DNA of 34,827 bases from CAVPEW01 sp963703565 (GCA_963703565.1 CAVPEW010000059.1:1-34827), one strand, 5' to 3'; shown: positions 24,229-34,827, counted from the stretch's first letter. Notes: a model not told the origin generated them from the sequence alone. Translations and numbers: made by a program.

Positions 24229-24847
24229 GGCAGGACTCCGAGGCCAGCCCCTCGGTTCGGATCTTTTCGCAGATGGCTCCGAAACGCTTCGTGACGCAAT
24301 AGGGGTTCTGCTGCAGGTACCAGAGTTGCGTGAGCAGCTGGTCGAACGTTTGGACGCAGCGGAGTCAGGCGGTGACTTCCTCGCGCGAGTTGTCAAGGAC
24401 TGGGTCGGCGGTAGATCACTTGCCGACATCGCTTCTGAGTACTTCAGCTCCACACCCGACGGGAGCGAACGTGACGCGACCAAGGCGCTCACCCGGTGCT
24501 GCCAACGGCTCTTCGGATCGATTCTGCCCTCAGTCTCCTGGGGACTGTCCGCACTCCAGGCCTTGACCCTCGCTGGCAGTTCCGAGGAAGTTCCGTCAGA
24601 GCAGAGGGACTTGGCGTCGTTCGTGTACTACGGCGTCAGCAACCGAGACGCAGTCGCACTTCGTCTGTTCGGTGTGCCACGAGGTGCGGCACAACGCTTG
24701 GCCTCTGCGCTGGGTGAGCAGGGGACCTCGACCGACGGCCTTCGCAGTCGCCTCGCCGCGAGTTCTGAGGACATCTGGCAAGGGGCCTTGGGCGACATTG
24801 GACCCGCATATTTCAAGGCATGGCGACTCGTCGAAGCTGCGGCCTAG
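24229..24847 (+). pseudogene. Out-of-frame C-terminal part of the HamB-like helicase
   Basis: In the frame one base ahead, TLARLSEAGLRGQPLGSDLF continues the helicase sequence and runs to 24847 (ending AYFKAWRLVEAAA). It contains conserved-looking helical blocks such as FLARVVKDWVGGRSLADIASEYF and QRDLASFVYYGV. The restored protein would be about 1040 residues. Whether the shift is real or a sequencing error decides whether the defence system is functional. Confidence 0.7.
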
Positions 24848-24912
24848 AGACCGACTCGGCTGCATCCACCGAGAGTGGCCGCTGAACTCGGTCGGCGTTG
24901 TTGCGAGCGCAA

Positions 24913-24933
24913 CGGTAGAAGTCCGGTAGAAGT
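24913..24933 (+). promoter_or_regulatory. Integrase arm-type sites, right end of element 1
   Basis: CGGTAGAAGT (24913-24922) is followed directly by CCGGTAGAAGT (24923-24933). They end 48 bases left of core B. The motif is the same as right of core A (2548-2570), so both ends belong to one element. Confidence 0.65.
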
Positions 24934-24980
24934 CGGCCCTCGGAGCGGCGCCCGCACTTACGCTGACCTGGACGTACTGA

Positions 24981-25002
24981 GTGGGCGAGGGGGGACTTGA
25001 AC
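24981..25002 (-). other. Attachment core B: tRNA 3'-end direct repeat (junction of elements 1 and 2)
   Basis: A perfect 22-bp copy of 2409-2430. On the minus strand it reads as a tRNA T-loop and acceptor end. The upstream side (25003 onward) does not pair as a T-stem and has no anticodon arm, so the true tRNA gene is not here. Arm repeats of two different sequences flank it, left and right. The 24848-25304 stretch contains no gene; it holds this junction and the arm sites. Confidence 0.75.
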
Positions 25003-25098
25003 TGTGAACAGCGCCCTTTCGGATGATGTTGATCCATCCCGAAAAGTGCCGCTGAGCAGGGAGTTCGTGTGTTAGGCGTGCTGAACGGTGTTGCCAAG

Positions 25099-25141
25099 AT
25101 CTACCGGATCTCTACCCGTCCGGTAGAGATCCGGTAGAGAT
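25099..25141 (+). promoter_or_regulatory. Integrase arm-type sites, left end of element 2
   Basis: Inverted copies ATCTACCGG (25099-25107) and ATCTCTACC (25108-25116) precede two perfect tandem direct copies of CCGGTAGAGAT (25120-25130 and 25131-25141). They begin 97 bases from core B, almost the same distance as the arms from core A (96). Confidence 0.6.
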
Positions 25142-25304
25142 CGCCCACCCCTGTGGCGCGCGCCAGCGCCCGAACGAGAGGGCAACCGGAGTAACCGACG
25201 TGACCCCCGCTGTGCGGTCAACAGAGGGGCGTGCGGGTCGAGACTCCCCGGCGTCGACCACGAAGGACGGGCCTCAAGGCCAATCCGCGCGGGAGGTCCG
25301 CTCG

Positions 25305-25799
25305 CTACAGGATCTGAAGGACCTCGATGGCGGGGTTGAGCTCGACTGCCATCTCAACCACGACGTCGCGGTGGCAACGGGTGTGGTCCCGCTCGACGCA
25401 GAGGACGGCGATGCGCTGCTCAGAAGCGAGAGCGACGACTCGGTCCAGCGCCTCGCCTGCTCCGTTGGACAGGATCGACCGCATCCGGGCTCGGCCGGCT
25501 TCAGAATCTCCGCTGCGGAAGGCGTCCCGGTTGTCGGGAGGGTTGCCGAGCGGCTTCTCGTGCACGTAGGTGATGCCCGCGGCGGACAGGGCCTCCTCGA
25601 GCTTTCGGCGTGAGAAGCCAGGCCGCCGGCTCACGGGGTTGAGGCGGACGTCGACGAGGACGGTGACCCCGGCAGTGGCGAGCCGTTCGACCAGGGCGTC
25701 GAGGGTGAAACCCTCGTAGCCCACGCTGTAGATCCGGCCAGCCACCTGTAGATCGTCGTCTGACCGTCGGGTCCAGGGCAAGGCCGGCTGCGCTGGCAT
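25305..25799 (-). CDS. DUF488 family protein
   Basis: A protein of about 164 residues with the DUF488 hallmarks IYSVGYEGFTLDAL, VDVRLNPVSRRPGFSRRKL, ITYVHEKPLGNP and AVLCVERDHTRCHR. The family is of unknown function and is frequent in defence and stress islands; the conserved Cys/His cluster near the C-terminus suggests a catalytic or metal site. The start is ATG 25799, 5 bases after the stop of the upstream gene on the same strand; a GTG at 25745 directly before the domain is an alternative. The pair is probably one operon. Confidence 0.82.
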   Translation of the reverse strand: MPAQPALPWTRRSDDDLQVAGRIYSVGYEGFTLDALVERLATAGVTVLVDVRLNPVSRRPGFSRRKLEEALSAAGITYVHEKPLGNPPDNRDAFRSGDSEAGRARMRSILSNGAGEALDRVVALASEQRIAVLCVERDHTRCHRDVVVEMAVELNPAIEVLQIL

Positions 25800-25804
25800 C
25801 GGCT

Positions 25805-26635
25805 TCAGGCGGGGAGGCGGGGCTGGTAGGCCGTCGCCGGCGGCCAGAAGATGCCGAGGACGAGGAAGGAACCCGGGTGCTGCTCCTGGTTGCCTACGAA
25901 GAGGGCAGAAGAACGGTTCTCCCACAGTTCCCGCTCGAACTTGTCGCGCAGTAGCTCCTGCCAGTTCGAGCGGTGCCGGACCTTGCGCCACAGGGCGACG
26001 GCCTCCCAGTCGACGATGGTCTGCTTGTGGGGCCGCGGGCCGCAATCGGAGTCGGAGCAGAAGTAGCGGTAGCTGAACCTCCACGGCACCACCTCGAAGT
26101 CGGGCTTCGCCGTGGTCGGGTCGTCGAAGAGGCTCAGGCGGTTCTTGGCCCCCTCAGCCCGCTTGCGCCACTTGGCGAGCTGCTCGGCGTCGCGCGGCTC
26201 GATGACGAGTTCGGGCGCCGATGCCGGACGGACAACGGCGAGCGACGGGACCCCCGGCCCGGAGCCATCGGTGTTGGCTCGGACGAGGTGGCACATCGTG
26301 GTCTCGTAGAGCTGCTCGACGAGGGCGCGGCGGTCGGCCCACCCGTTCGCAGTGTCGAGCCGCGCACCGAGCTCGATGGTGCTGCTGCGCGGCGACCACG
26401 ACTCGGGCCGGCGGTCCGACTTGGGTCGGGCGACGTCGACCTCCAGCTCCTGGTACTTGGCGAACCGTGCATCGTCGGCCAGGTCTCGGAACGGTACGGG
26501 GTGGAGGCGAATCCACTCCGGACGGTCGCCGTCGACACGGGCACCGGCCACGCACATGGTCTCGTCCAGCGCCGATGTGAGCACCGGGGCGGCCTTGACC
26601 AACACGACCACCTTCACCCGAGTGGCGGGAGGCAT
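25805..26635 (-). CDS. Conserved protein of unknown function with CxxxxC/H motif, DUF488 partner
   Basis: A 276-residue protein. The N-terminal VKVVVLVKAAPVLTSALDETMCVAGAR leads to EWIRLHPVPFRDLADDARFAKYQELEVDV. The C-terminal part has a putative zinc site YRYFCSDSDCGPRPHKQTIVDWE and ends SSALFVGNQEQHPGSFLVLGIFWP. I recognise the overall pattern as a recurrent family next to DUF488 genes but know no function. The start at ATG 26635 fits the first conserved strand. The upstream frame to 26920 overlaps the divergent promoter region and is unlikely to be used. The 282-bp gap to the divergent DUF3644 gene has no clear promoter. Confidence 0.7.
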   Translation of the reverse strand: MPPATRVKVVVLVKAAPVLTSALDETMCVAGARVDGDRPEWIRLHPVPFRDLADDARFAKYQELEVDVARPKSDRRPESWSPRSSTIELGARLDTANGWADRRALVEQLYETTMCHLVRANTDGSGPGVPSLAVVRPASAPELVIEPRDAEQLAKWRKRAEGAKNRLSLFDDPTTAKPDFEVVPWRFSYRYFCSDSDCGPRPHKQTIVDWEAVALWRKVRHRSNWQELLRDKFERELWENRSSALFVGNQEQHPGSFLVLGIFWPPATAYQPRLPA

Positions 26636-26918
26636 CGAGCCCGAACGTAGGCGGCCCGGCGGGCGGACCTGGGGACCGACTCGGCGTTCCTGGTCATCCC
26701 TGCTCTCGTCCGGGTCAGCAGCTGATGGCGCACGCGGGGAGTCCCCGCACTGCTCCCCCAGCCGCAGGTCATCCGAGGGGGGTGTTGGCCACTCGAACCC
26801 CACCGCACCTGAGCGACTCAGCGGCGTAGGATTACAGACCTGTAGTTCCGGACGGTGAGCCAGATGCCGCGAGCGACTCGACGGGCCGGGACCCGGCGAC
26901 TGGCGGGGAGCGCCGATC

Positions 26919-28202
26919 ATGAGCGACGACGAGATGGACGACCAGCAGCACGTTCAACTCGCCACCGAGATGTGGGAGCGGTGGAGCGCCGGCGAGGCCA
27001 AGTCACAGCTGGAGATCGAGTACTGGGGCAACGCCACCTCGCATGGCAAGGCCTTCACGGCATACGTGAAGAAGTGGATCGGGAGGGCCACCGAGCGAAA
27101 ATCGACCCAGACCCTCCGCATCGAGCGGTTGGAGGGTCTCCTTCGTTCGCACGGGATCCCCCCGGGGGACGCCGGCGACTTGGAGGAGGAGTACCGCCTC
27201 CTGGCCCGATCCCGGGAGAGCGCTCTCGCCGCTGTCCGGATTCACAACGATCCGCTCGCCGGGTTCCGCACGGAGACGTTCATCGTGCTGATGGTCATCG
27301 CCTGGAACACCTTGTTCCAGGCGATGCTCGAACGTCGCAACGAGGACTACTACGAGCGGGATGATGACGGTCGCCAGGTCCTCGTCGAGGGGCGTCCCAA
27401 GGTTGTCGACACCGGGGAGCTCGCCGCTCGGGCGCTGCCCGGTGACCCGTACCGTGCGCTCCGGGCGAACCTCGATTTCTTCCTCGGCCTCCGGAACCGC
27501 ATCGCCCATCGGTACATCCCCGCCCTCGACAACGAGATCATCGGTGAGGCCCAGGCGATGCTCCTCACCTTCGAACGAACCCTGACCGACGGGTTCGGGC
27601 CCGAAGCGGCCCTCGGAGACAGGCTCGTCGTCCCGCTCCAGCTCAGCGGCTTCCGCAACCCGGCGGGTGTCGACGCGCTACGGGTGGCCCAGGCTCAGCT
27701 CCCCACCGATGTGAGCGCCTACCTCGCCGACCACCGGCGGAGCGTGCCCGACGATGTGCTGAACAGTCCCGACTACTGCCTCCAGATCTTCTTCAAGCCG
27801 GTCACAGCCAACCGCGAGCGGAGTGCCGACGCTGTAGTTCGGTTCCTGCCGCCGGGCCAGCCCGACGAGGTGCTCCCGCAGCTCGGGGTCGTCACCAAGC
27901 GGAGGGTCACTCCCGTCGCCTCGGCCGATCTTCTGCGCCCCACCGAGGTGGTGAACCTTGTGACGGCACGGCTTCCGTTTCGGTTCACCACGGACACGCA
28001 CACCCGCTGCTGGCGCTACTACCAGGTGCGGCCCGCCGCCGACTCCGGAGAGCCCGAGGCGACCAAGGGCGACTTCTGCCGGTGGGACCGGCTTCACAAC
28101 GGCTACGGCTACACCCAGGCTTGGGTGGAGAAACTCATCAAGGAACTCAGCGATCCCGGCACCTACCAGAAGGTCGTCGGGTTCCCGCCTGAGCAACGAT
28201 GA
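26919..28202 (+). CDS. DUF3644 domain protein
   Basis: A 427-residue protein. The central block ESALAAVRIHNDPLAGFRTETFIVLMVIAWNTLFQAML (about 106-143) followed by ANLDFFLGLRNRIAHRYIPALD (about 183-204) is the DUF3644 signature; the RNxxxHR motif resembles HEPN-type RNase motifs (RxxxxH), so an RNase toxin role is possible. The first 60 residues form a separate helical region. GGGGAG lies 8 bases before the ATG. It is divergent from the zinc-finger-like/DUF488 pair and convergent with the helicase operon. Confidence 0.75.
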   Translation: MSDDEMDDQQHVQLATEMWERWSAGEAKSQLEIEYWGNATSHGKAFTAYVKKWIGRATERKSTQTLRIERLEGLLRSHGIPPGDAGDLEEEYRLLARSRESALAAVRIHNDPLAGFRTETFIVLMVIAWNTLFQAMLERRNEDYYERDDDGRQVLVEGRPKVVDTGELAARALPGDPYRALRANLDFFLGLRNRIAHRYIPALDNEIIGEAQAMLLTFERTLTDGFGPEAALGDRLVVPLQLSGFRNPAGVDALRVAQAQLPTDVSAYLADHRRSVPDDVLNSPDYCLQIFFKPVTANRERSADAVVRFLPPGQPDEVLPQLGVVTKRRVTPVASADLLRPTEVVNLVTARLPFRFTTDTHTRCWRYYQVRPAADSGEPEATKGDFCRWDRLHNGYGYTQAWVEKLIKELSDPGTYQKVVGFPPEQR

Positions 28203-28208
28203 GGGGCA

Positions 28209-28224
28209 ACCGATGCTTGTCGGT
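28209..28224. terminator. Possible bidirectional hairpin between convergent genes
   Basis: A perfect stem ACCGA-TGCTTG-TCGGT lies in the 69-bp gap between the convergent DUF3644 and helicase genes, with GGGG and CCCC runs further out. There is no T-run, so it is a weak candidate. Confidence 0.3.
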
Positions 28225-28271
28225 CGTCGTCCCCACCAGGCCTGACCCCTTGCGTTCGCAGACTTTCGCCA

Positions 28272-30834
<2,563 letters not shown>

Positions 30835-30842
<8 letters not shown>

Positions 30843-32481
30843 CCGCTGGCTCCATCGGCCGGATGATCGACTCGATGAACGCGACCTCCTCATCGGAGAT
30901 GCCGTACTTCTCGTACAGGTCCCGATCGGTCCACTGGCGATCCCACGACTGCAAGGGAACCCAGCGGTAGGTCGAGTGCGTGGCGTCCTGGGTGATCTTC
31001 CGGAGTGACACCAGGAATCTGAAGAACCGGGTGCGGTAGTACGCGTGGAGGCTCTCGGCCTCTGCTGATGAAGTGACGTAGAAGAAGAGGAAGGACTGGG
31101 TGCAGACCGACGGGGACGGGGCAACGAGCGCCGGACCGAGTACCAGATCAACGCCAGACCGCTCGCGCTCTCGGCCCGAGCCCACTTTCGGTACGAGCAG
31201 CTTCCACGTGTCGACGAGGTGAGCGCTCTTGACGACAGCGCTGCGGTCAATGAAGCCCACGCTCCGCTTCATCGACCGGATGTAGTAGAGCGGCACGTCG
31301 CCTGGCCGCTCCTCGGTGTGGAAGCCGTCGAAGTTCGAGGCCCAACCGAACTCCTTGTCGCGAGCGAGGATCGTGTTGACAGAAGGCTCGTCGTGCGCCA
31401 ACACCTTGCGCAGGATCTCCAGGGCGCGCTGATCTCGAACGAGCACGTCGAACTCGGCCAGTGACCGCTTTGTCGGCCCGAGTACCTCGCCTGCTCTCAC
31501 CGTGGAGATGCTGCATAGCCCGCTGTGGTTGGCGTCCCAAAGGAAGAAGCACGCTCCACCGTTGATGCCTACGGAAGGGAACACCTCCGCCGCGTTCGGG
31601 TAGTCGACGAGCACTCGCATGCGGGTGTCGGAGAGCATCGTCTGGCGAAACTCAGCGAGACCGAGACCACCGGCCATCCAGCGAGAGGGAATCACCATCG
31701 TGAGGTAGCGCGGTTCAAGCTTCTTCGCCTGCTCGACGAACAAGTGGTAGATCGGAACATCTCTCGTGCCACCGTCACTGGCCAGTTGGTATGGGGGATT
31801 TCCGATGATGACGTCGAACTGCATGTCGTCTCCGAATAGCTCGACGATGCGAGCGTTGATGTCGTCGGTGTGAATGAACGCGTAGGCATGTGATTCAAAG
31901 TCGTCGCCTCGGTCGAGACCCTGCTGGCTGGCCCGACAGAACTTGCACCTGCCGTTCTTGAACCTCTCGACCGGGTTGCCGTCCTTGTCAGCCGTCAGCA
32001 CCCGGTCGGTTCCACCGACCCACGTGTGGTTCATCCGCTCGAACCAGATGTTGCCTTCGGGCGTGTCGAACGACTGAGCGATCGAGTGCGGGCCGTTGGC
32101 CCACTTCGAGCAATACACGCTCCGGCGGGCCAGCACGCTCGTGAGGTGCGTGATCGCAATGCCGTAGACCTGCTTGGTGAGGATGTGATTGACCCGTTCC
32201 TGGAGATCGGGGATCGCACCCTCGAGGCCAGTGGTCAAGCGGCTGGTGATCTCGCGGAGGAAAACGCCTGACTTGGTGAACGGGTCGAGAAACCGCACCG
32301 TCGGGTCGGCCCAGATGTCCGCTCCGCCGTTGTCGGCCGCCCAAGCGTCCGCCACCGCGTCGAGCACCTGGTTGGCTAGGTCGGGGGGCGTGAAGACCTC
32401 GTCATTGGAGAGGTTCGCGATGCAGGTCAGGACGTCGGGGTTGCGCCCCCGCAGCGCGAAGCCCGCCTGTGCCTTGGTCAC
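30835..32481 (-). CDS. Eco57I-like N6-adenine DNA methyltransferase, C-terminal component
   Basis: A 548-residue protein. A second motif I-like segment FLDPFTKSGVFLREI is near residue 65, and the catalytic motif IV, FDVIIGNPPYQLA, is near 226. A long recognition region follows (VFPSVGINGGACFFLW, FDGFHTEERPGDVPLYYIRS), and the end is TYRWVPLQSWDRQWTDRDLYEKYG. A Cys cluster (NGRCKFC) near 180 may bind zinc. The GTG start overlaps the stop of the upstream methylase part by 4 bp (GTGA). The open frame upstream to 32652 is a shadow of that gene. Confidence 0.85.
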
Positions 32482-33140
32482 GCCGCCAGCTCGCTCACGG
32501 TCATCGACGGGTAGGTCTTCGTCGGTGTGAAGATCTCGTGCTTGCCCAGCTCGGCGAACAGCGTGCCCTCTTGGCTGAACGCTGCGGACTGGGTGAGCAC
32601 GTCGAGTCGGAAGTCGCGCCGCTGGAACTTGCCCTTGCCCAAGTAGCCCCACTCGGCGAAGACGATCGGCTCATCGAGCGTGGTCCGCATCGTGAGTGCG
32701 TCGCCGTGGATCAGGTTCAGGGCAAGCACGTTGGCTGCGGCCCGGTAGAGGTCGTCGGTCTCGCCGAGACGGAGGTACTCGGCGAAGATCGTCAACAGGA
32801 GGGCGCGGCATTCGGCGATGTTGTCGCCGAGTAGCTCGATGCCGTAGATGCACATGACGCCGAGCAGCGCGTAGTGCTGCTTCTCGAACTCGGACTTCCC
32901 GAACCGCAGCTCGACGGCGGCGAGCTTCCGCCGCAGCACCTGGACCAGGAAGTTGCCGCTTCCGCAGGCGGGCTCGAGGAAGCGGGAGTCGATTCGCTCA
33001 GTCTCTTCCTTCACCAGGTCGAGCATCGACTCGACCATCCATGCGGGAGTGAAGACCTCTCCGTGGTCGGCGACGCGTTGCTTCGACTTCACCAGATCCA
33101 CGGTGGCGAGACTAACGACGCCCTCCTGGCCCTGGGTCAC
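32478..33140 (-). CDS. DNA methyltransferase, N-terminal component (motif I)
   Basis: A 220-residue protein. KSKQRVADHGEVFTPAWMVESML followed by FLEPACGSGNFLVQVLRRKL (near 55) is a SAM-binding N6-adenine methylase start, followed by LLGVMCIYGIELLGDNIAECR and LNLIHGDAL. There is no NPPY motif of its own; where it would be expected there is PIVFAEWGYLGKGKF. It probably forms a complex with the next gene, which has NPPY. GTG 33140 overlaps the stop of the nucleotidyltransferase gene (GTGA). The end VSELAA overlaps the next start. Confidence 0.82.
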   Translation of the reverse strand: MTQGQEGVVSLATVDLVKSKQRVADHGEVFTPAWMVESMLDLVKEETERIDSRFLEPACGSGNFLVQVLRRKLAAVELRFGKSEFEKQHYALLGVMCIYGIELLGDNIAECRALLLTIFAEYLRLGETDDLYRAAANVLALNLIHGDALTMRTTLDEPIVFAEWGYLGKGKFQRRDFRLDVLTQSAAFSQEGTLFAELGKHEIFTPTKTYPSMTVSELAA

Positions 33141-33901
33141 GACAGCATCTCTCCGAGCAACGCAAGGACCTCCAGGTCGGCTTCGGTCAGTGCATCGGTA
33201 TCTGCGGAGCGTGACAGGCGGCGGAGCCGGGCGTAGGTGTAGCGAAGGTCGTGGCCGGGGGAGAACCACTTGACCAACGTCGACCCGATCCAGGTCGAGA
33301 GTTCATCGCCGGTGGCTCGGATCTCGGTTGCGAGGGCAGCAAGGTCCTGCCCGTCGACGAGCCGGGCGAGGTCGTGGATGTCGGAGCCGACCTTGTGCGG
33401 GTTGTTGCTGGCCGACCGACGGGGGATGGCGACGGTCTTGAGCAAGATCAGGCCCGCGGTCGATGCGACCGGGACGTTCGCTCGAGCAACCGTGGTGGAG
33501 CCACTGGTGACGATGAGCTCAGTGGTTCGAGCTGCCGGGAGGACCGCGCGACGGGCGAGAGCGAAGACCCGCTCTCCGACTTCGGTCGGGAGTGGGAGGC
33601 CGTCGGTGTCGGCCATGACGTCGATGTCGACGGGCAGTGCGCCGGCGTTGAAGCGGAGCTTGGTGGCGTCAAGGCGGTCGGCGTCGGGCTGGGCGACGAG
33701 TAGCTCGACGAGCTGCGCCTGGTCACGGGCGACGGTGTCGATGTCGTTGGTGAGCCGGTGGACGCGCTCGATGCGGACGTTGACGGCGAAGCCGCCAACG
33801 AGCGCCCATGCCGGCTCGTCCGGGAAGCGCGCGAGTGCATCGACGGACGCGGCGATGCGCCCGCCGCCGTCGGCGACGAGCTCGACGTGATCACCAGGCA
33901 C
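33137..33901 (-). CDS. AbiEii-like nucleotidyltransferase (toxin candidate)
   Basis: A 254-residue protein. ALVGGFAVNVRIERVHRLTNDIDTV (near residues 32-56) carries the GG...DxD nucleotidyltransferase signature, and LPVDIDVMAD near 90 supplies the third acidic residue. LILLKTVAIPRR...KVGSDIHDLARLV is the conserved helical part with K and DIxD. AbiEii-type enzymes are growth-inhibiting nucleotidyltransferases held in check by AbiEi. It begins at GTG 33901, overlapping the AbiEi-like gene by 11 bp, and ends overlapping the methylase start by 4 bp. Confidence 0.75.
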   Translation of the reverse strand: MPGDHVELVADGGGRIAASVDALARFPDEPAWALVGGFAVNVRIERVHRLTNDIDTVARDQAQLVELLVAQPDADRLDATKLRFNAGALPVDIDVMADTDGLPLPTEVGERVFALARRAVLPAARTTELIVTSGSTTVARANVPVASTAGLILLKTVAIPRRSASNNPHKVGSDIHDLARLVDGQDLAALATEIRATGDELSTWIGSTLVKWFSPGHDLRYTYARLRRLSRSADTDALTEADLEVLALLGEMLS

Positions 33902-34827
33902 GGGTCACCTCGGTGGGGTTCCAGCCGTCGAGGATCTCGAGCCCACGCGCCTTGTCCTGTGCGATGTCGAGGGCGACGACGATGTGATTGGCGAGAGGCC
34001 AGGGGCCGCGTGCTCCGACGGCCGGGATGGTGCGACGGAGGCAAACGACGCGTACGGGGGCGATGGCGACCGTGCACGCACGGTGATCGCGCTGCGCAGC
34101 GTCACCGAGGAAGCGTCGAGCCCGGTCGAGCGCAGCCTGCGAGGGGACGTAGAAGTCGGGTGGATAGTCGCCCCGTGCGACCACCGGCATCCCCCACGCA
34201 TCGGCTGCAACCGTCTCGGTCAGGGCCCAACCCGGCGTCCCGGCCGGGTCGTCGAGGCCGAGATCCCTGGCGAGCGGGTTGTTCCTCAGCGTCGTGGACG
34301 GCGCCGCAAGCAGAGCGAAGCGCCGTGCTCGCCAGACGCTCACCAGCTCGTGGAAGAGGTCGGGGACCAACGGCTCGTTCCGTGAGGTGAGGAGGCCTTC
34401 GGTGCGCAGATCAGCCATCGCCTTGGAAACGGCGCTCGGGGCCCGATCGAGGAACGTTGCCACCTCCCGAACACCATGTGGCTGGTCGGGCGTCAACAGG
34501 CAGGCGATCGCCACCTCCTTGGCGACTTGGCTGGCGAGGGGCGCATTCGATGCCGCGCTCGGACTCACAGTCGCGACGGTGGCATCGATGACGAGCGGCG
34601 GGGCGACGACCCGCAGCGGGCCGCGCCGGTCGAAGTAGTTGATGCCGGCAGCTGCCAGCGTCTCCCGGCCGGCCTCGGCGATGCGGTCGGCGACGAGCAC
34701 GACCGGTGTCGCTCGGTGACGCCGCCGCCGGGCGAGCTCGATCGCCTCTGCTGCCGTCACCACCGACCGTCCCTCCACGGCCAGGCGCAGGCCGGCGACG
34801 TCGATGGTGAGCCCGCCCCCGTCGTCG
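33891..34827 (-). CDS. AbiEi-like regulator/antitoxin, partial at window edge
   Basis: At least 311 residues, open to the right edge. The frame upstream of the GTG at 34778 (DDGGGLTIDVAGLRLAVEG) is already protein-like, so the true start is outside the window. The N-terminal part (VVLVADRIAEAG, AAAGINYFDRRGPLRVV) resembles AbiEi-family proteins. A winged HTH follows (HGVREVATFLDRAPSAVSKAMADLRTEGLL), and the C-terminus ends ALDIAQDKARGLEILDGWNPTEV. AbiEi-type proteins repress their operon and neutralise AbiEii. It is the first visible gene of the AbiEi-AbiEii-methylase-helicase operon. Confidence 0.65.
   Translation of the reverse strand, partial: DDGGGLTIDVAGLRLAVEGRSVVTAAEAIELARRRRHRATPVVLVADRIAEAGRETLAAAGINYFDRRGPLRVVAPPLVIDATVATVSPSAASNAPLASQVAKEVAIACLLTPDQPHGVREVATFLDRAPSAVSKAMADLRTEGLLTSRNEPLVPDLFHELVSVWRARRFALLAAPSTTLRNNPLARDLGLDDPAGTPGWALTETVAADAWGMPVVARGDYPPDFYVPSQAALDRARRFLGDAAQRDHRACTVAIAPVRVVCLRRTIPAVGARGPWPLANHIVVALDIAQDKARGLEILDGWNPTEVTRAW

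Larger units (their letters stand above)
2409..25002. mobile_element. Integrated mobilizable element (element 1), about 22.6 kb
   Basis: The element is bounded by the perfect 22-bp tRNA-derived repeats at 2409-2430 and 24981-25002. It carries its own integrase, excisionase-like gene, XRE regulator and MobF relaxase, and the CCGGTAGAAGT arm-type repeat occurs just inside both ends. No coupling protein, T4SS gene or FtsK/Tra-type translocase is visible, so it would be mobilizable rather than self-transmissible. The cargo is type I restriction-modification with additional nucleases, a Hachiman-like pair, a DUF4143 ATPase and small accessory genes. There is no gene between 2261 and 2616, apart from this boundary and the arm sites. 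Confidence 0.7.

Noticed and set aside
107..24230. Programmed +1 frameshifting as the cause of the seven shifts
   Set aside because: The shift sites share no slippery codon, stop-codon context or Shine-Dalgarno-like stimulator. Assembly error or decay explains them more simply.
24913..25141. CRISPR-like short repeats
   Set aside because: The repeats are only 11 bp, few, partly tandem and partly inverted, without spacers of constant length, and they flank an integration core.

Overview
The window looks like a GC-rich (roughly two-thirds GC by eye), probably actinobacterial, accessory region. GTG/TTG starts and 4-bp GTGA/ATGA overlaps are frequent, and the integrase, MobF relaxase and AbrB/integrase modules are of actinobacterial style. 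No housekeeping gene is visible. No species can be assigned.

Layout. (1) 1-2408: an IS256-family insertion sequence cut into a tyrosine integrase that is itself frameshifted and is preceded by an AbrB-like gene. (2) 2409-25002: one complete integrated mobilizable element. It is bounded by a perfect 22-bp direct repeat that reads, on the minus strand, as the 3' end of a tRNA gene, and it carries matching arm-type repeats (CCGGTAGAAGT) just inside both ends. It contains a broken DUF6933 remnant next to a pRiA4b ORF-3-like gene, a DUF4143 ATPase, an orphan antitoxin-like HTH gene, a five-gene minus-strand operon hsdM-hsdS-hsdR-PD(D/E)XK-OLD, a MobF relaxase, a frameshifted HTH gene, an excisionase-like gene, a divergent XRE regulator plus integrase, and a Hachiman-like nuclease/helicase pair between the integrase and the right end. 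(3) 24981-34827: the start of a second, related element sharing the same core repeat but with different arm repeats (CCGGTAGAGAT). Its cargo is a DUF488 gene with a zinc-finger-like partner, a DUF3644 gene, and a minus-strand operon of AbiEi-like, AbiEii-like, two-part DNA methyltransferase and GIY-YIG/SF2 helicase genes. It runs off the right edge.

How the genes work together. The excisionase, XRE regulator and integrase would control integration and excision at the tRNA site. The relaxase would allow mobilization, but no coupling protein or type IV secretion genes are seen. Most of the cargo looks like anti-phage or anti-plasmid defence: type I restriction-modification with extra nucleases, a Hachiman-like pair, and in the second element a methylase/helicase restriction-like operon joined to an AbiE-like toxin-antitoxin pair. 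The most interesting points are the tandem array readable from the arm-site sequences, the AbiE plus split-methylase plus GIY-YIG helicase operon, the extended hsd operon with an HsdR-AlbA_2 fusion, and seven apparent single-base frameshifts that all run in the same direction.
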